64,000 nt of DNA from Megaustenia siamemsis (taxonomy: Eukaryota > Mollusca > Gastropoda > Stylommatophora > Ariophantidae): assembly GCA_032433765.1 (NCBI GenBank), contig JAVIAB010000047.1:18943011-19007010 (forward strand), in the 5' to 3' direction. How positions within the stretch are numbered: the first letter of the stretch is position 1; the number at the start of each line of letters is the position of its first letter. Of this stretch, positions 21,580-32,696 are shown piece by piece. The translations under genes were made by a program, and so were the position numbers. Below the pieces are notes generated by a model. That model worked only from the letters and a program-made list of their open reading frames with translations. It had not been told where the DNA came from and searched no databases.

Positions 21580-22350
21580 TTCTATAAACTTACGATAACG
21601 TCCCCTGTCTCATAAACTTATGATAACGTTCCCTGTTCCATAAACTTATGATAACGTTCCCTGGTCCATACACTTATGATAACGTTCCCTGGTCCATAAA
21701 CTTATGATAACGTTCCCTGTTCCATAAACTTATAATATCTTTCCCTGTTCCATAAACTTATGATAACTTTCCCTGTTCCATAAACTTATAATATTTTTCC
21801 CTGTTCCTTAAACCTGTGATAACTTCCCCTGTTCCATAAACGTGTGATAACTTTCCCTGTTCCATAAACTTACGATAACTTTCCCTGTTCCATAAACTTA
21901 CAATAACTTCCCTGTTCCATAAACTTACGATAACTTTCCCTGTTCCATAAACTTACGATAACTTTCCCTGTTCCATAAACTTACAATAACTTCCCCTGTT
22001 CCATAAACTTACGATAACTTTCCCTGTTCCATAAACTTACGATAACTTTCCCTGTTCCATAAACTTACAATAACTTCCCCTGTTCCATAAACTTATGATA
22101 ACTTTCCCTGTTCCATAAACTTATGATAACTTTCCCTGTTCCATAAACTTACGATAACTTTCCCTGTTCCATAAACTTACAATAACTTTCCCTGTTCCAT
22201 AAACTTACGATAACTTTCCCTGTTCCATAAACTTATGATAACTTTCCCTGTTCCATAAACGTATGATAACTTTCCCTGTTCCATAAACTTATGATAACTT
22301 TCCCTGTTCCATAAACTTACGATAACTTCCCCTGTTGCGTAAAATTAAAT
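21580..22350. repeat. Minisatellite, 28-bp unit
   Basis: About 27 copies of a unit containing CCATAAACTTACGATAACTT then TCCCTGTT. Variants TACGAT/TATGAT/TACAAT are interspersed, with some 27-bp units. Confidence 0.9.
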
Positions 22351-22479
22351 AACTTCCTCTGTTCCATAAACTCATCGTCACCGCTCCTTTGTTTCACAAA
22401 CGTACTGCCATCGTCATTTACTCCATTAATTCATCCTAACAAATGTATGTACTTCCAACATATTGCCCTCTACTCACTT

Positions 22480-22690
22480 GTTCCATAAAATCATCGTCAC
22501 CACCAATTAGCTCATCATTTATCTAATCTCTTACTTAAACTACTCGCCTCTCCCTTTGTTTAAGCCTACCCTTGTTCTATAAGGACATCGTCATCACCAA
22601 TTAGCTCATCATTTATCTCATCTCTTACCTAAACTACTCGTCTCTCCCTTTGTTTAAGCCTACCCTTTGTTCTATAAGGACATCATCAGT
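22480..22690. repeat. Tandem duplication of about 95 bp
   Basis: Two consecutive copies of a block containing CACCAATTAGCTCATCATTT, CTCTCCCTTTGTTTAAGCCT and TTCTATAAGGACATC. A third partial start precedes them. Confidence 0.8.
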
Positions 22691-23149
22691 CACAATAATT
22701 GTAACTCAGATTTTCCCTTCTTTCTAACCCTTAAGTTATTCTCTTTTGTCACGTATGGAAGGTTGTCCTATATTGTAAATAAAAGTTATAAAAGCAATAG
22801 TAATAAATAACATATCCCAACGTCATATTATAAATATACATAAGCACGTTCATAAATTATAATATATAACGATCCATAAAATATTTGAAACCAGCCAACC
22901 GAACAAACTGCTTGAATCAACCAACCATATAATTTGCTTGATGTGAACATATATAACAGTGTCGGAAAGATCTCTACAAAAAGCTCGGCAGATGATGATC
23001 ACAAACCAGTGCTGGGAGCTAGCTTTAAGTGTATGTTCGAAAACAGAAAATACAACTGCTACTATATAGAGCTTACTTTGGGAGGTCGGCATTCAAATGC
23101 TGGGCATTCAAATGCTGAGGGGAGTGGGGGAATGTTATCATAAGATCGT
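22691..23149. other. Unassigned DNA
   Basis: No gene recognised. Contains a small direct repeat GGCATTCAAATGCTG (about 23087-23116). Confidence 0.5.
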
Positions 23150-23860
23150 GTGTTCTATGGTGCATTCACCACAGCTTATCTGAAAGAATCTCTATGTCTC
23201 TTTTCCGATCTCCCACTTCCTCTAGTCATGTTCAATGTCTTTTTGATGTCTTGAAACCACCTTATCTTTGGTCTGTCCCTAATGCTTCGTCCAGAAACCA
23301 TATCTTCCATTACTGTTCTTTCCAGTCCGCTGTGTCTTTTGACATGGCTATAGTGTGTTAATTTCAGTTGTAGAATGATGGTAGAAGTCAGTTCTTTTTA
23401 ATGTTTCACACTTTCAATATGTCTTCGTTGCTCTTGTTCATTCTACATATCCTTGTTTAGAATAAATCGACGTTCTTTCCCGATGCTTGCGAGATTTTAA
23501 CCAAACCATGCCTCACAACCATATACTGCTATCGCAAAGATAGATACCCTCAGTAATTTTACTTTGACTGCATTGTTGATGTGTGTGCCACATATTCTGC
23601 ATGGCATTTAAATTTTGTATTGCCGGTGCTCAGTTTTTACAATCTCTTTCTGGTAGTCTCTATTGTTAGTTACTACAGATCCCAGATATTTCTACTTTGT
23701 TACAATTTCAAGTTCTTCAATATTTATGATGTTTTTTGGGTGGGTTTTTGCTTTGTCAAAGGAAATTATCTTAGATATATGTATGTTCAGAATAGAGAGT
23801 TTGCTCTTAACTGTATTCTTCAATCCTTTTGCACCGTTTGAGAGGAGGACTCTGAGGAAT
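23150..23860 (-). mobile_element. LINE-F reverse transcriptase 3' fragment
   Basis: The minus-strand reading includes ICGTHINNAVKVKLLRVSIF, AVYGCEAWF (thumb block), HVKRHSGLERTVMEDMVSG, RDRPKIRWFQDIKK and GSGRSEKRHRDSFR. These are the expected blocks of a LINE reverse transcriptase C-terminal half, with stops and frame changes between them. It differs from the other LINE families in the window. Confidence 0.65.
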
Positions 23861-24053
23861 GTAAATCCAAACGATAGAAAAAATCAGACTTACGGGCCAC
23901 AGCATGTACAACTTATAGCATGCATAACTCACAACGAGTATAACTCGTATATGTATAACTCATAGGATGTATCACTCATAGCAATATTACTTCGTTTTCT
24001 GCTGCACGACTTCGTTAATTACTTAAGTAAAGGTCTGCTTTACTGATGTTTAT

Positions 24054-24400
24054 CATCATCATCATTGAGTGCCGTCTCTGCATCGAAGGTTGGCTACCAT
24101 GTAGCGCCATTCCACTCTGTCTCTTGCTTTGATGGTGCAGATTGTCATAGGTTGACTTGTCCATCTTTTGATGTTACTCGTCCATGTTAGTCTTGATCTG
24201 CCTCTGCCTTTTTTACCTTGTATTTTCCCTTCCAATATTACTTTTATTAGACTGTTGTGTCTTTTACCATGCCCCAAAAATTTCATTTGTCTTGTTCTAA
24301 TTGTGTTTATTAGTTCTCTTTTCATTTTTAGTTGTTTAAAACTTCATCGTTTGTTTTCTTTTCTTTTCATCCAATCCTACCTTTACTGGTGTTTAAAGAA
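24054..24400 (-). mobile_element. LINE-A 3' fragment, minus strand
   Basis: Plus strand starts ATCATCATCATCATTGAGTG, the reverse of the LINE-A tail. The minus reading holds KRELINTIRTRQMKFLGHGK, RHNSLIKVILEGKIQGK, GRGRSRLTWTSNIKRWTSQ and VANLRCRDGTQ. Confidence 0.8.
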
Positions 24401-25005
24401 GATAAAAAAAAAACATCTGAGACCATCGCAATGCTAACATGTTAATGTTCTAGTAAGAGATTATTCAATGTTACCGGGACAAATGTAAAACTAATAGCAG
24501 AGACCTTATGTGTGCAACATCGTTGCTGTTGTTTGTTTGCTCGCGCTCGCCAGCTTTTTATCTCTAGCAAAGTGCCAAAGGACTGAATTTTGTGTGCAAA
24601 TCACTCTTTTAATATTGCTCACAATAGGAGCTGTATACTCATGTGTCCTTCGCTATGTAGGATAATATATTCTTTGACTTCAGAGAAAATCTTGAGATTT
24701 AACATTCTGATTAAATTTTTTCCTATTAATTTTATCCATGCAGGTCCATATTTCGACACCTCTTTTCGACATCCAACTGCCAATGGTTTATTAACATGCG
24801 TGATTGCACACAGATCATTGTAATTTCTGCTGTTGTCCTAGAGGACTAGACATCGGATCTAGTAGAGACCAGTATAGAGTAAAGAGAGGTATAAATCACG
24901 AATTAAACTTTTATTTTAATTTTCCATCCCCTGTGGTAGTAATCGAGCCCTGGAGCTTCATGTCCAGATGTCGACGTCTTATCCATAAACCATTTAACAC
25001 CCGTA
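24401..25005. other. Unassigned DNA
   Basis: No gene or repeat copy recognised. Short open stretches lack motifs. Confidence 0.45.
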
Positions 25006-25006
25006 A

Positions 25007-25495
25007 AAGTAAGGAAGGAGCCCCGTCGCGCCAAGGGGCGTATAGGGAATATGGTGTTAGTGACCATAGGTTTTATAGACCTTCAGCTCATGATTTTTGG
25101 GGTAATGTGGTCGGTATTACTGCAGAAACCAACTGAGAGTATTACACTACAGACCCCCTTTTTGGAATTCCCAGGGAAAAAGACAAAGAGCAAGACCAAG
25201 GTATTCTTGGAAAAGACAGATGGAAGCAGAGATGAAGACGAAGGGGAAGACATGGAATGATATTAAAAGAGTGACAAGAAACAGAACGGCTTTGAAAGTG
25301 TTTGTTGAAGACCTATGCTCCAAGGGAGCTGAAAGGTAGAAGAAGAAGAAGAAGAAGAAGATGGTCGGTATTATGTCCGTGCCGCTTTACTTTCCCAGAA
25401 AAAAATCAGGTACCCATTTAAGACTGGGTGAACTCGGTAGCCCTCGACTCGTGAACTCGGTAGCCCTCAACTCTTGTCCGTTGTATCCAGCGTCC
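25007..25495 (-). mobile_element. SINE-1 copy split by a LINE-B insertion
   Basis: Left part carries GGGCGTATAGGGAATATGGT and GACCTTCAGCTCATGATTTT. Right part carries GTGCCGCTTTACTTTCCCAG and ACCCATTTAAGACTGGGTGA. The tRNA-like head is truncated after a small local duplication of GTGAACTCGGTAGCCCTC. Confidence 0.8.
25120..25361 (+). mobile_element. LINE-B 3' fragment with 12-bp target duplication
   Basis: Contains AAACCAACTGAGAGTATTAC and the LINE-B C-terminal region (KRVTRNRTALKVFVEDLCS-like), then a (GAA)n tail at about 25338-25360. The flanking duplicates TGGTCGGTATTA stand at 25108-25119 and 25362-25373. Inserted into SINE-1. Confidence 0.85.
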
Positions 25496-26125
25496 GTGCA
25501 TAACTTTAATGGTTGTATTTGCAAATGTTAAAATAACCCCCCAAAAATAAGGCTATAAGAAATACTATGACAAGAGCAGAACGAGAGAAAGATTTGAAAA
25601 TAAGCTCGTTTTCAAACTGCTGTAACCATGAAGATATTTCTCTAACTCTCATCTCATTGCTGCTCAACTTTCTCCTTTAGCAAGTCTTTCTTCTCTAATG
25701 CCCTCAGTGTCTTAAGCATAATTTTGTCACTTCCATTTACCAAGGTAATTCAAAAACTATAGGACAACCTTACCTCATCCGTTTAACCATCCGCCAACCG
25801 CGTTGGTCTTCATATTTTTCTTCTTTAGCGATCAACTTCTGCTATGTGTTGAGACAGTTAGTCCAGTATTTTCAATTCTCAATAGTTTGTCATACATTGT
25901 GGCTTCTGTTGGCCACGTTTGTGTGTGTTTTTTTTTTTTTTGGTGATGAGAATGATGAAGTCATGCCCTGAAGTTTGAATGTTTCACAATCGCCTGTTGT
26001 ATTGTTACTGACTCCTACCGCGTGCTGAACTGTTCCCTGGATTGATAGTCTTGTATATTTGTTTCAATCATCCTTTTAATTCACACTCTGCTTTCAAAAG
26101 TTTTATTGGCAGTTTTGCTTATTCC
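25496..26125. other. Unassigned DNA
   Basis: No gene or repeat copy recognised. A T16 run lies near 25928. Confidence 0.45.
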
Positions 26126-26129
26126 GTGA

Positions 26130-26775
26130 TTTCAATGAGAGTGATGTAATCCTGTCATATTCATTTAATCTTTCATTCTCCCAGTTCTCATAAGATAATC
26201 TTGTCTCATTCCTTCAATCCTTCATTCTCCCGGTTCTCATGAGATAATCTTGTCTCATTCCTTCAATCCTTCATTCTCCCAGTTCTCATGAGATAATCTT
26301 GTCTCATTCCTTCAATCCTCCATTCTCCCAGTTCTTATGAGATAATCTTGTCTCATTCCTTCAATCCTTCATTCTCCCAGTTCTCATGAGATAATCTTGT
26401 CTCATTCCTTCAATTCTCCATTCTCCCAGTTCTCATGAGATAATCTTGTCTCATTCCTTCAATCCTCCATTCTCCCAATTCTCATGAGATGATCTTGTCT
26501 CATTCCTTCAATCCTCCATTCTCCCAATTCTCATGAGATGATCTTGTCTCATTCCTTCAATCCTCCATTCTCCCAATTCTCATGACATAATCTTCCATTC
26601 TCCCAGTTCTCATGAGATAATCTTGTCATATTCCTCCAATCCTCCATTCTGCCAATTCTCATGAGATGATCTTGTCTCATTCCTTCAATCCTCCATTCTC
26701 CCAATTCTCATGACATAATCTTCCATTCTCCCAGTTCTCATAAGGTAGACTTGTCACATTCCTTCAACCCTCTAA
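26130..26775. repeat. Minisatellite, 49-bp unit
   Basis: About 12-13 units each holding CATTCCTTCAATCCTCCATT, CTCCCAGTTCTCATGAGATA and ATCTTGTCT. Some units are internally shortened (near 26585 and 26710). Confidence 0.9.
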
Positions 26776-27101
26776 ATTCATTTAACGTCGCTATCATAAC
26801 AGTTTTGTCGTGAAATAAAGTACATCTCCACTTTAACAAACCGGGAACCGCCGATTCATTCAAAATGATGCGTTTCATTTTTTTTTAAATTATATATTTC
26901 TCTTGCGCAATCTGTTTTTTTTTTTTAAATATCTGACGACGCTGTCCAATGTTGCTATGTTTCAAGGTATTATAATCGATAAACTTCAACATGTTCAGGA
27001 AATGAATTTGATTTTCACGGATAATCAATATAGAGAATGCATGTTATGCACAACTTTGACGAGCTCAGGAGGAATTTGAAAATTATTTTAATGAATAAAT
27101 A

Positions 27102-27170
27102 TCATCATCATGTACTACGCCTGCTGGCGTAGGTGATCATGTCTCTCCACAACTTTCGATCTCGACTAGC
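27102..27170 (-). mobile_element. LINE-C terminal 3' end fragment
   Basis: About 68 bp matching only the extreme 3' end of LINE-C: ATCATCATCATGTACTACGC on the plus strand, then GGCGTAGGTGATCATGTCTC and TTTCGATCTCGAC. Confidence 0.8.
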
Positions 27171-27175
27171 GAGGT

Positions 27176-27565
27176 AGCGTGTCGTTGTATCAGACACGTG
27201 TGTCATGTCGTTGTATGAGACACAGATCTCATGTCATGATGTTGTTGTTGTAGTTGTACAAGTAGTTGTTGATGTTGTAGTAGTAGTGGAAGATGTTAGA
27301 AGACGTGTTTATTTTAGCAGAGGAAGTTTCTGAATAGTAGAGGACAACTTTCGAAATAGCAGATGACAACATTTGTTTTAGCCGAGGACAACGTTCGAAA
27401 TAGTAGGTGACAACTTTTGAATTACAGTGAGATGACTTTCGAATTACCATATGAGGGATACAAGTTCCAATAGGCGACCATGGCCTTTCACAGTACATAG
27501 TGTCAGTTCTGTTGTTAACTGTTTTCCATGTCATGTCGTTGTAGTAGTCATAGGTGTCATACCGT
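27176..27565. repeat. Segment S, direct copy 1
   Basis: About 390 bp repeated directly at 28871-29262 and, inverted, at 29725-30040. It contains a GTTGTTGTAGTTGTACAAGT tract, AGATGTTAGAAGACGTGTTT and GAGGGATACAAGTTCCAATA. The same open minus-strand stretch occurs in each copy because the DNA is duplicated, with no sign of a protein family. Confidence 0.85.
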
Positions 27566-28235
27566 CGTATGTATGTTGTCCAGTGTGACATGATAGTTGT
27601 ATGTAGGTTGTCTAGTTTGTCGTGATGGCTGTATGTAGGTTGTCTAGTGTGTCGTGATGGCTGTATGTAGATTGTCTAGTGTGTCGGGATGGATGAATGT
27701 AGGTTGTCTAGTGTAGCATGATAGTCGTATGTATGTTGTCCAGTGTGACATGATGGTCGTATGTATGTTGTCCAGTGTGACATGATAGTTGTATGTAGGT
27801 TGTCTAGTGTAGCATGATGGTCGTATGTATGTTGTTCAGTGTGACATAATGGTTGTATGTATGTTGTCCAGTGTGACATGATAGTTGTATGTAGGTTGTC
27901 TAGTTTGTCGTGATGGCTGTATGTAGGTTGTCTAGTGTGTCGTGATGGCTGTATGTAGATTGTCTAGTGTGTCGGGATGGATGAATGTAGGTTGTCTAGT
28001 TTAGCATGATGGTCGTATGTATGTTGTCCAGTGTGACATGATAGTTGTATGTAGGTTGTCTAGTTTGTCGTGATAGCTGTATGTAGGTTGTCTAGTGTGT
28101 CGGGATGGATGAATGTAGGTTGTCGACTGTGTCATGATGCTTGTATTTATGTTGTCCAGTGTGACATGATAGTTGTAGGTAGATTGTCTGGTGTGTCATG
28201 ATGATTGTATGTAGGTTGTCGAGTGTGCTCCAACA
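27566..28235. repeat. Minisatellite, about 32-bp unit (left array)
   Basis: About 20 units around TGTATGTAGGTTGTCTAGTG with variants GTCGTGATGG, GTCGGGATGG and GACATGATAG. The same family is present at 29250-29640 and inverted at 32020-32234. Confidence 0.85.
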
Positions 28236-29183
28236 AATCACCGCGCCATTTAAACTTCTTTGAACACATTGAAAACACAGATGTTCACTAGAAGAAACCT
28301 CATTATGAGAAACCATCTAGAGAAATCCAATAAACCCTTTCGTCAACCATACTTAACATACCTAATTTAACTTCATCAAACATCAATCTTAACAACACTT
28401 AGCATACCTACTTTAAACACAAACAATGTTTAAACAATGAAAATCATAAACTAGCCAAAAATGTCGATGTAGTAGACACGTATGTCATGTCATTGTAACA
28501 GTCATGTCAATGTAACAGTCATTTCGTTGTAATAGTCATCTCGTTGTAACAGTCACGTATGTCATGTCGTTTTATCAGAGACGTATGGTATGTCGTTGTA
28601 ACAGACATGTCGTTGTATCAGTCATGTCGTTGTAACTGACATGTATGGGATGTCGTTATAACTGTCACAGATGGCGTGTCGTTGTATCTGTCATGTCATT
28701 GTAACAGACACGTATGTCATGTCGTTTTATCAGAGACGTATGGTATGTCGTTGTAACAGACATGTCGTTGTATCAGTCATCTCGTTGTAACACTCACAGA
28801 TGGCGTGTCGTTGTATCAGTCATGTCGTTGTAACAGACACGTATGTCATGTCGTTATAACAGTCACAGGTAGCGTGTCGTTGTATCAGACTCGTGTGCCA
28901 TGTCGTTGTATGAGACACAGATCTCATATCATGATGTTGTTGTTGTAGTTGTACAAGTAGTTGTTGATGTTGTAGTAGTAGTGGAAGATGTTAGAAGACG
29001 TGTTTATTTTAGCAGAGGAAGTTTCTGAATAGTAGAGGACAACTTTCGAAATAGCAGATGACAACATTTGTTTTAGCCGAGGACAACGTTCGAAATAGTA
29101 GGTGACAACTTTTGAATTACAGTGAGATGACTTTCGAATTACCATATGAGGGATACAAGTTCCAATAGGCGACCATGGCCTTT
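28017..29183. repeat. Left arm of a 1.17-kb inverted duplication
   Basis: Reverse-complement partner of 29725-32234 once the mariner element is removed (1,167 versus 1,170 bp). It includes the empty mariner target site (GGTATGCTAAG/CTTAGCATACC context, about 28395-28415) and the GTCATGTCGTTGTAACAG short-repeat zone at 28480-28870. Confidence 0.85.
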
Positions 29184-29586
29184 CACAGTACATAGTGTCA
29201 GTTCTGTTGTTAACTGTTTTCCATGTCATCTCGTTGTAGTAGTCATAGGTGTCATACCGTTGTATGTAGGTTGTCTAATGTGTCGGGATGGATGAATGTA
29301 GGTTGTCTAGTGTGTCTGGATGGACGAATGTAGATTGGCTAGTATGTCGGGATGGATGAATGTAGATTGGCTAGTATGTCGGGATGGATGAATTTAGGTT
29401 GTCTAATGTGTCGGGATGGATGAATGTAGGTTGTCTAGTGTGTCGGGATGGATGAATGTAGATTGGCTAGTATGTCGGGATGGATGAATGTAGGTTGTCT
29501 AGTGTAGCATGATGGTTGTATGTATGTTGTCCAGTGTGACATGATAGTTGTATGTAGGTTGTCTAGTTTGTCGTGATGGCTGTATG

Positions 29587-29720
29587 TAGGTTGTCTAGTG
29601 TGTCGGGATGGATGAATGTAGGTTGTCGACTGTGTCATGTCACACCAGACAACATACATACAAGCATCATGACACAGTCGACAACCAACATTCATCCATC
29701 CCGACTCACTAGACAACCTA
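29587..29720. repeat. Inner inverted repeat, 53-bp arms
   Basis: Arms 29587-29639 and 29668-29720, spacer 28 bp. Left arm starts TAGGTTGTCTAGTGTGTCGG and the right arm ends AGACAACCTA. It marks a second symmetry centre near 29654 inside the spacer of the larger palindrome. Confidence 0.85.
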
Positions 29721-30499
29721 CAACAAAGGCCATGGTCGCCTACTGGAACTTGTATCCCTCATATGGTAATTCGAAAGTCGTCTCACTGTAATTCAAAAGT
29801 TGTCACCTACTATTTCGAACGTTGTCCTCGGCTAAAACAAATGTTGTCATCTGCTATTTCGAAAGTTGTCCTCTACTATTCAGAAACTTCCTCTGCTAAA
29901 ATAAACACGTCTTCTAACATCTTCCACTACTACTACAACATCAACAACTACTTGTACAACTACAACAACAACATCATGACATGAGATCTGTGTCTCATAC
30001 AACGACATGACACACGAGTCTGATACAACGACACGCTACCTGTGACTGTTATAACGACATGACATACGTGTCTGTTACAACGACATGACTGATACAACGA
30101 GACGCCATCTGTGACAGTTATAACGACATGACTGATACAACGACATGTCTGTTACAACGACATACCATACGTCTCTGATAAAACGACATGACATACGTGT
30201 CTGTTACAATGACATGACTGATACAACGACACGCCATCTGTGACTGTTATAACGACATCCCATACATGTCAGTTACAACGACATGACTGATACAACGACA
30301 TGTCTGTTACAACGACATACCATACGTCTCTGATAAAACGACATGACATACGTGACTGTTACAACGAGATGACTATTACAACGAAATGACTGTTACATTG
30401 ACATGACTGTTACAATGACATGACATACGTGTCTACTACATCGACATTTTTAGCTAGTTTATGATTTTCATTGTTTAAACATTGTTTGTGTTTAAAGTA

Positions 30500-31837
30500 C
30501 TGAAGGGAGGTCAAAAAGTAATGCACACCAATGTTTTTCTCGGCTAATAATAAAGATAGGAATATGAAATTTTGTACACTTGGAATATGACATGTTCCAA
30601 TTATGTGCACCAAATTGCACAGCATTCTGATAAATATTACGCAATCTAAGAACCGTTAAAATGGAGCTTGTCAACGATGTCCGTTACAAACAGCGAATTG
30701 TCATAGAGTTTCTGGTTGCGGAAAAAGAAACTGTGGCAAACATTCATAAACGACTATGTGAAGTGTACTAATGTTCTGCAGTCGATAGGAGCACAGTTAG
30801 TAGCTGGGTTCAGAGAATTAAAGCTGCAGAAAGTGTACGAGTGGAGCTGCATGATTTACCGCGTTCTGGACGTGTTGCCTCGGCTACCAGCACAGACATG
30901 TTAAACCGGGCTGATGCCATTATTCGTAAGGATAGGCGTATCACTAGTCAGCAATTGGCATTGCAGCTTACAGTCAGCAAGGGAAGTGCAATCGCAATTT
31001 TTAAAACTCTCGGATATTCAAAGATTTGCGCTCGATGGGTTCCTCGGTGCCTAACAAATGATCACAGAGTTCAAAGGAAAACATTCTGTTCTGAATTGTT
31101 GGAGCGTTTCGGTGTTGAAGGAGAAATGTTTTTGTCAAAAATTGTTACAGGTGACGAAACGTGGGCACATTATTATGAGCCTGAAACAAAAATGCATTTA
31201 ATGGAAGGGCATCATCCGCAGTCACCAAAAAGAAAAAATTCAAAACATCTCCATCAGCCGGAAAGGTGATGATCACTGTCTTCTGGGACATTGATGGTGT
31301 GATTCTTGTTGATGTAATGACATGATGTGAGACAATCAACTCGACAGCTTACATCAATACACTGACAAAACTCAAAAATCGGTTCCACAGAGTTCGGCCT
31401 AATAAGCCATCTGCATATTTGTTGCTTCAACATGACAATGCACGCCCTCACACAAGTCTGGTAACACGGGAAGCAATCAACAAATTTGGTTGGACTGTAC
31501 TGCCCCATCCTCCTTACAGCCCTGATCTGGCTCCCTCAGATTTCCATCTGTTTGGACCACTCAAAAAATTCCTGCGTGGGACACACTTTGACAATGATGA
31601 GGATGTGATCCGTGCAGTTAAAAAATGGCTACGCGAGCAGGACAAAACTTGGTACAAACGAGGCATTCATGACCTAGTTTCGCGTTGGCGTAAGGCAATA
31701 CGCTTGGACGAGGATTATGTTGAAAAATAGGTAGTGTAAAGGGGATGCTCAGCTACAATCTGTGAAAATTTCACACATTTTGCCCGAATAGTTTCCGAGA
31801 AAAAAATTGGTGTGCATTACTTTTTGCCCTCCCTACG
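30500..31837 (+). mobile_element. Mariner element with terminal inverted repeats
   Basis: Inverted ends of about 40 bp. The left reads AGGGAGGTCAAAAAGTAATG with CACACCAATGTTTTTCTCGG. The right end complement reads AGGGAGGGCAAAAAGTAATG with CACACCAATTTTTTTCTCGG, so two mismatches. TA duplication at 30498-30499 and 31838-31839. The pre-insertion site is preserved in the opposite palindrome arm, which fixes the boundaries. Confidence 0.92.
30661..31730 (+). pseudogene. Mariner DD34D transposase, inactivated
   Basis: Cut-and-paste transposase. The N-terminal paired helix-turn-helix domain starts MELVNDVRYKQRIVIEFL, followed by an LPRSGR linker motif. Catalytic blocks: VTGDETWAHYYEPETK (first Asp), LLQHDNARPHTS (second Asp) and PPYSPDLAPSDFHLF (third Asp). 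Exactly 34 residues separate the second and third Asp, the mariner signature. Damage: TAA at 30769-30771 (codon 37), a frame change in the A-rich run near 31235, and TGA at 31323-31325. Length about 355 codons, normal for the family. It needs a transposase from elsewhere to move. Confidence 0.93.
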
Positions 31838-32229
31838 TAGGTATGCTAAGTGTTGTTGAGATTGATGTTGTATGAAGTTAAACTAGGTATGTTAAGTATG
31901 GTTGACGAAAGGGTTATTGGATTTTCTCTAGATGGTTTCTCATAATGAGGTTTCTTCTTGTGAACATCTGTGTTTTCAATGTGTTCAAAGAAGTATAAAT
32001 GGCGCATGGTGATTTGTTGGAGCACACTCGACAACCTACATACAATCATCATGACACACCAGACAATCTACCTACAACTATCATGTCACACTGGACAACA
32101 TACATACAAGTATCATGACACAGTCGACAACCTACATTCATCCATCCCGACACACTAGACAACCTACATACAGCCATCACGACAAACTAGACAACCTACA
32201 TACAACTATCATGTCACACTGGACAACAT

Positions 32230-32345
32230 ACATAATATCACGGTTAACTCCCCCTGCGCCGCCCTATATATCTTTGTTAATTTAGCGCCTAGATGCGGGT
32301 CAGTCTTTCTCTACTACTAGTTAGCTGTCGAGCACCAACAAAAGC
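32230..32345 (+). repeat. Dispersed GC-hairpin repeat, partial copy
   Basis: Begins CACGGTTAACTCCCCCTGCG with TATATATCTTTGTTAATTTA, joined directly to the end of the palindrome arm, then diverges. Confidence 0.65.
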
Positions 32346-32382
32346 GTCACGAGTCACCTGTCTCATTCAGCCTCTAATTCTG

Positions 32383-32470
32383 TGATCGCCTGTAGCATAG
32401 TCGTAAGTGTCTGGCCTGGCACGCCGTAGACCCGTGTTCGAAATCAGATGGAGACTGTTTTTTTTTTAAA
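32383..32470 (+). mobile_element. tRNA-like sequence / SINE head
   Basis: GCCTGTAGCATAGTCGTAAG gives an A-box-like element and GTGTTCGAAATC a B-box-like element about 45 nt later, followed by a T10 run that would end RNA polymerase III transcription. The acceptor stem does not pair well, so a working tRNA gene is unlikely. Confidence 0.5.
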
Positions 32471-32696
32471 TAATTCGGAATTTTTAAAATACGGAGCGCC
32501 CGAGGTCACGCCGACAGACACCCCCGCTCACCCACTTGAGATAAGCCCCACTCACCCACTTGGGATAAGCCCCACTGACCACTTGACACCCCACGAGATA
32601 AGCGGTCACCCGGCCACTGGTCACCTGACCACCCGCGATAAGCGAGGTCAACTCTACCTAGATTGCATGGTGCGAAAAAGGATGCATGCATGGTGA

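Larger units (their letters stand above)
29725..32234. repeat. Right arm of the inverted duplication (mariner-containing)
   Basis: Begins AAAGGCCATGGTCGCCTA, the complement of the end of the left arm. It runs through segment S in reverse and the ACAACGACATGAC short-repeat zone, is interrupted by mariner at 30500-31837, then continues through GGTATGCTAAGTGTTGTTGA to the CATACAT at 32234. Confidence 0.85.

Noticed and set aside
21580..22350. Regular direct repeats that could suggest a CRISPR array
   Set aside because: Units are contiguous without unique spacers, no cas genes are present and the genome is eukaryotic.
27229..29984. Conserved 70-100-codon open stretch present three times
   Set aside because: Identity is explained by duplication of DNA segment S. 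Composition is low-complexity and no motif is present.
32448..32696. Pro/Thr/His-rich 82-codon frame
   Set aside because: It spans a short GATAAGC/CCCACT repeat within the dispersed repeat region.
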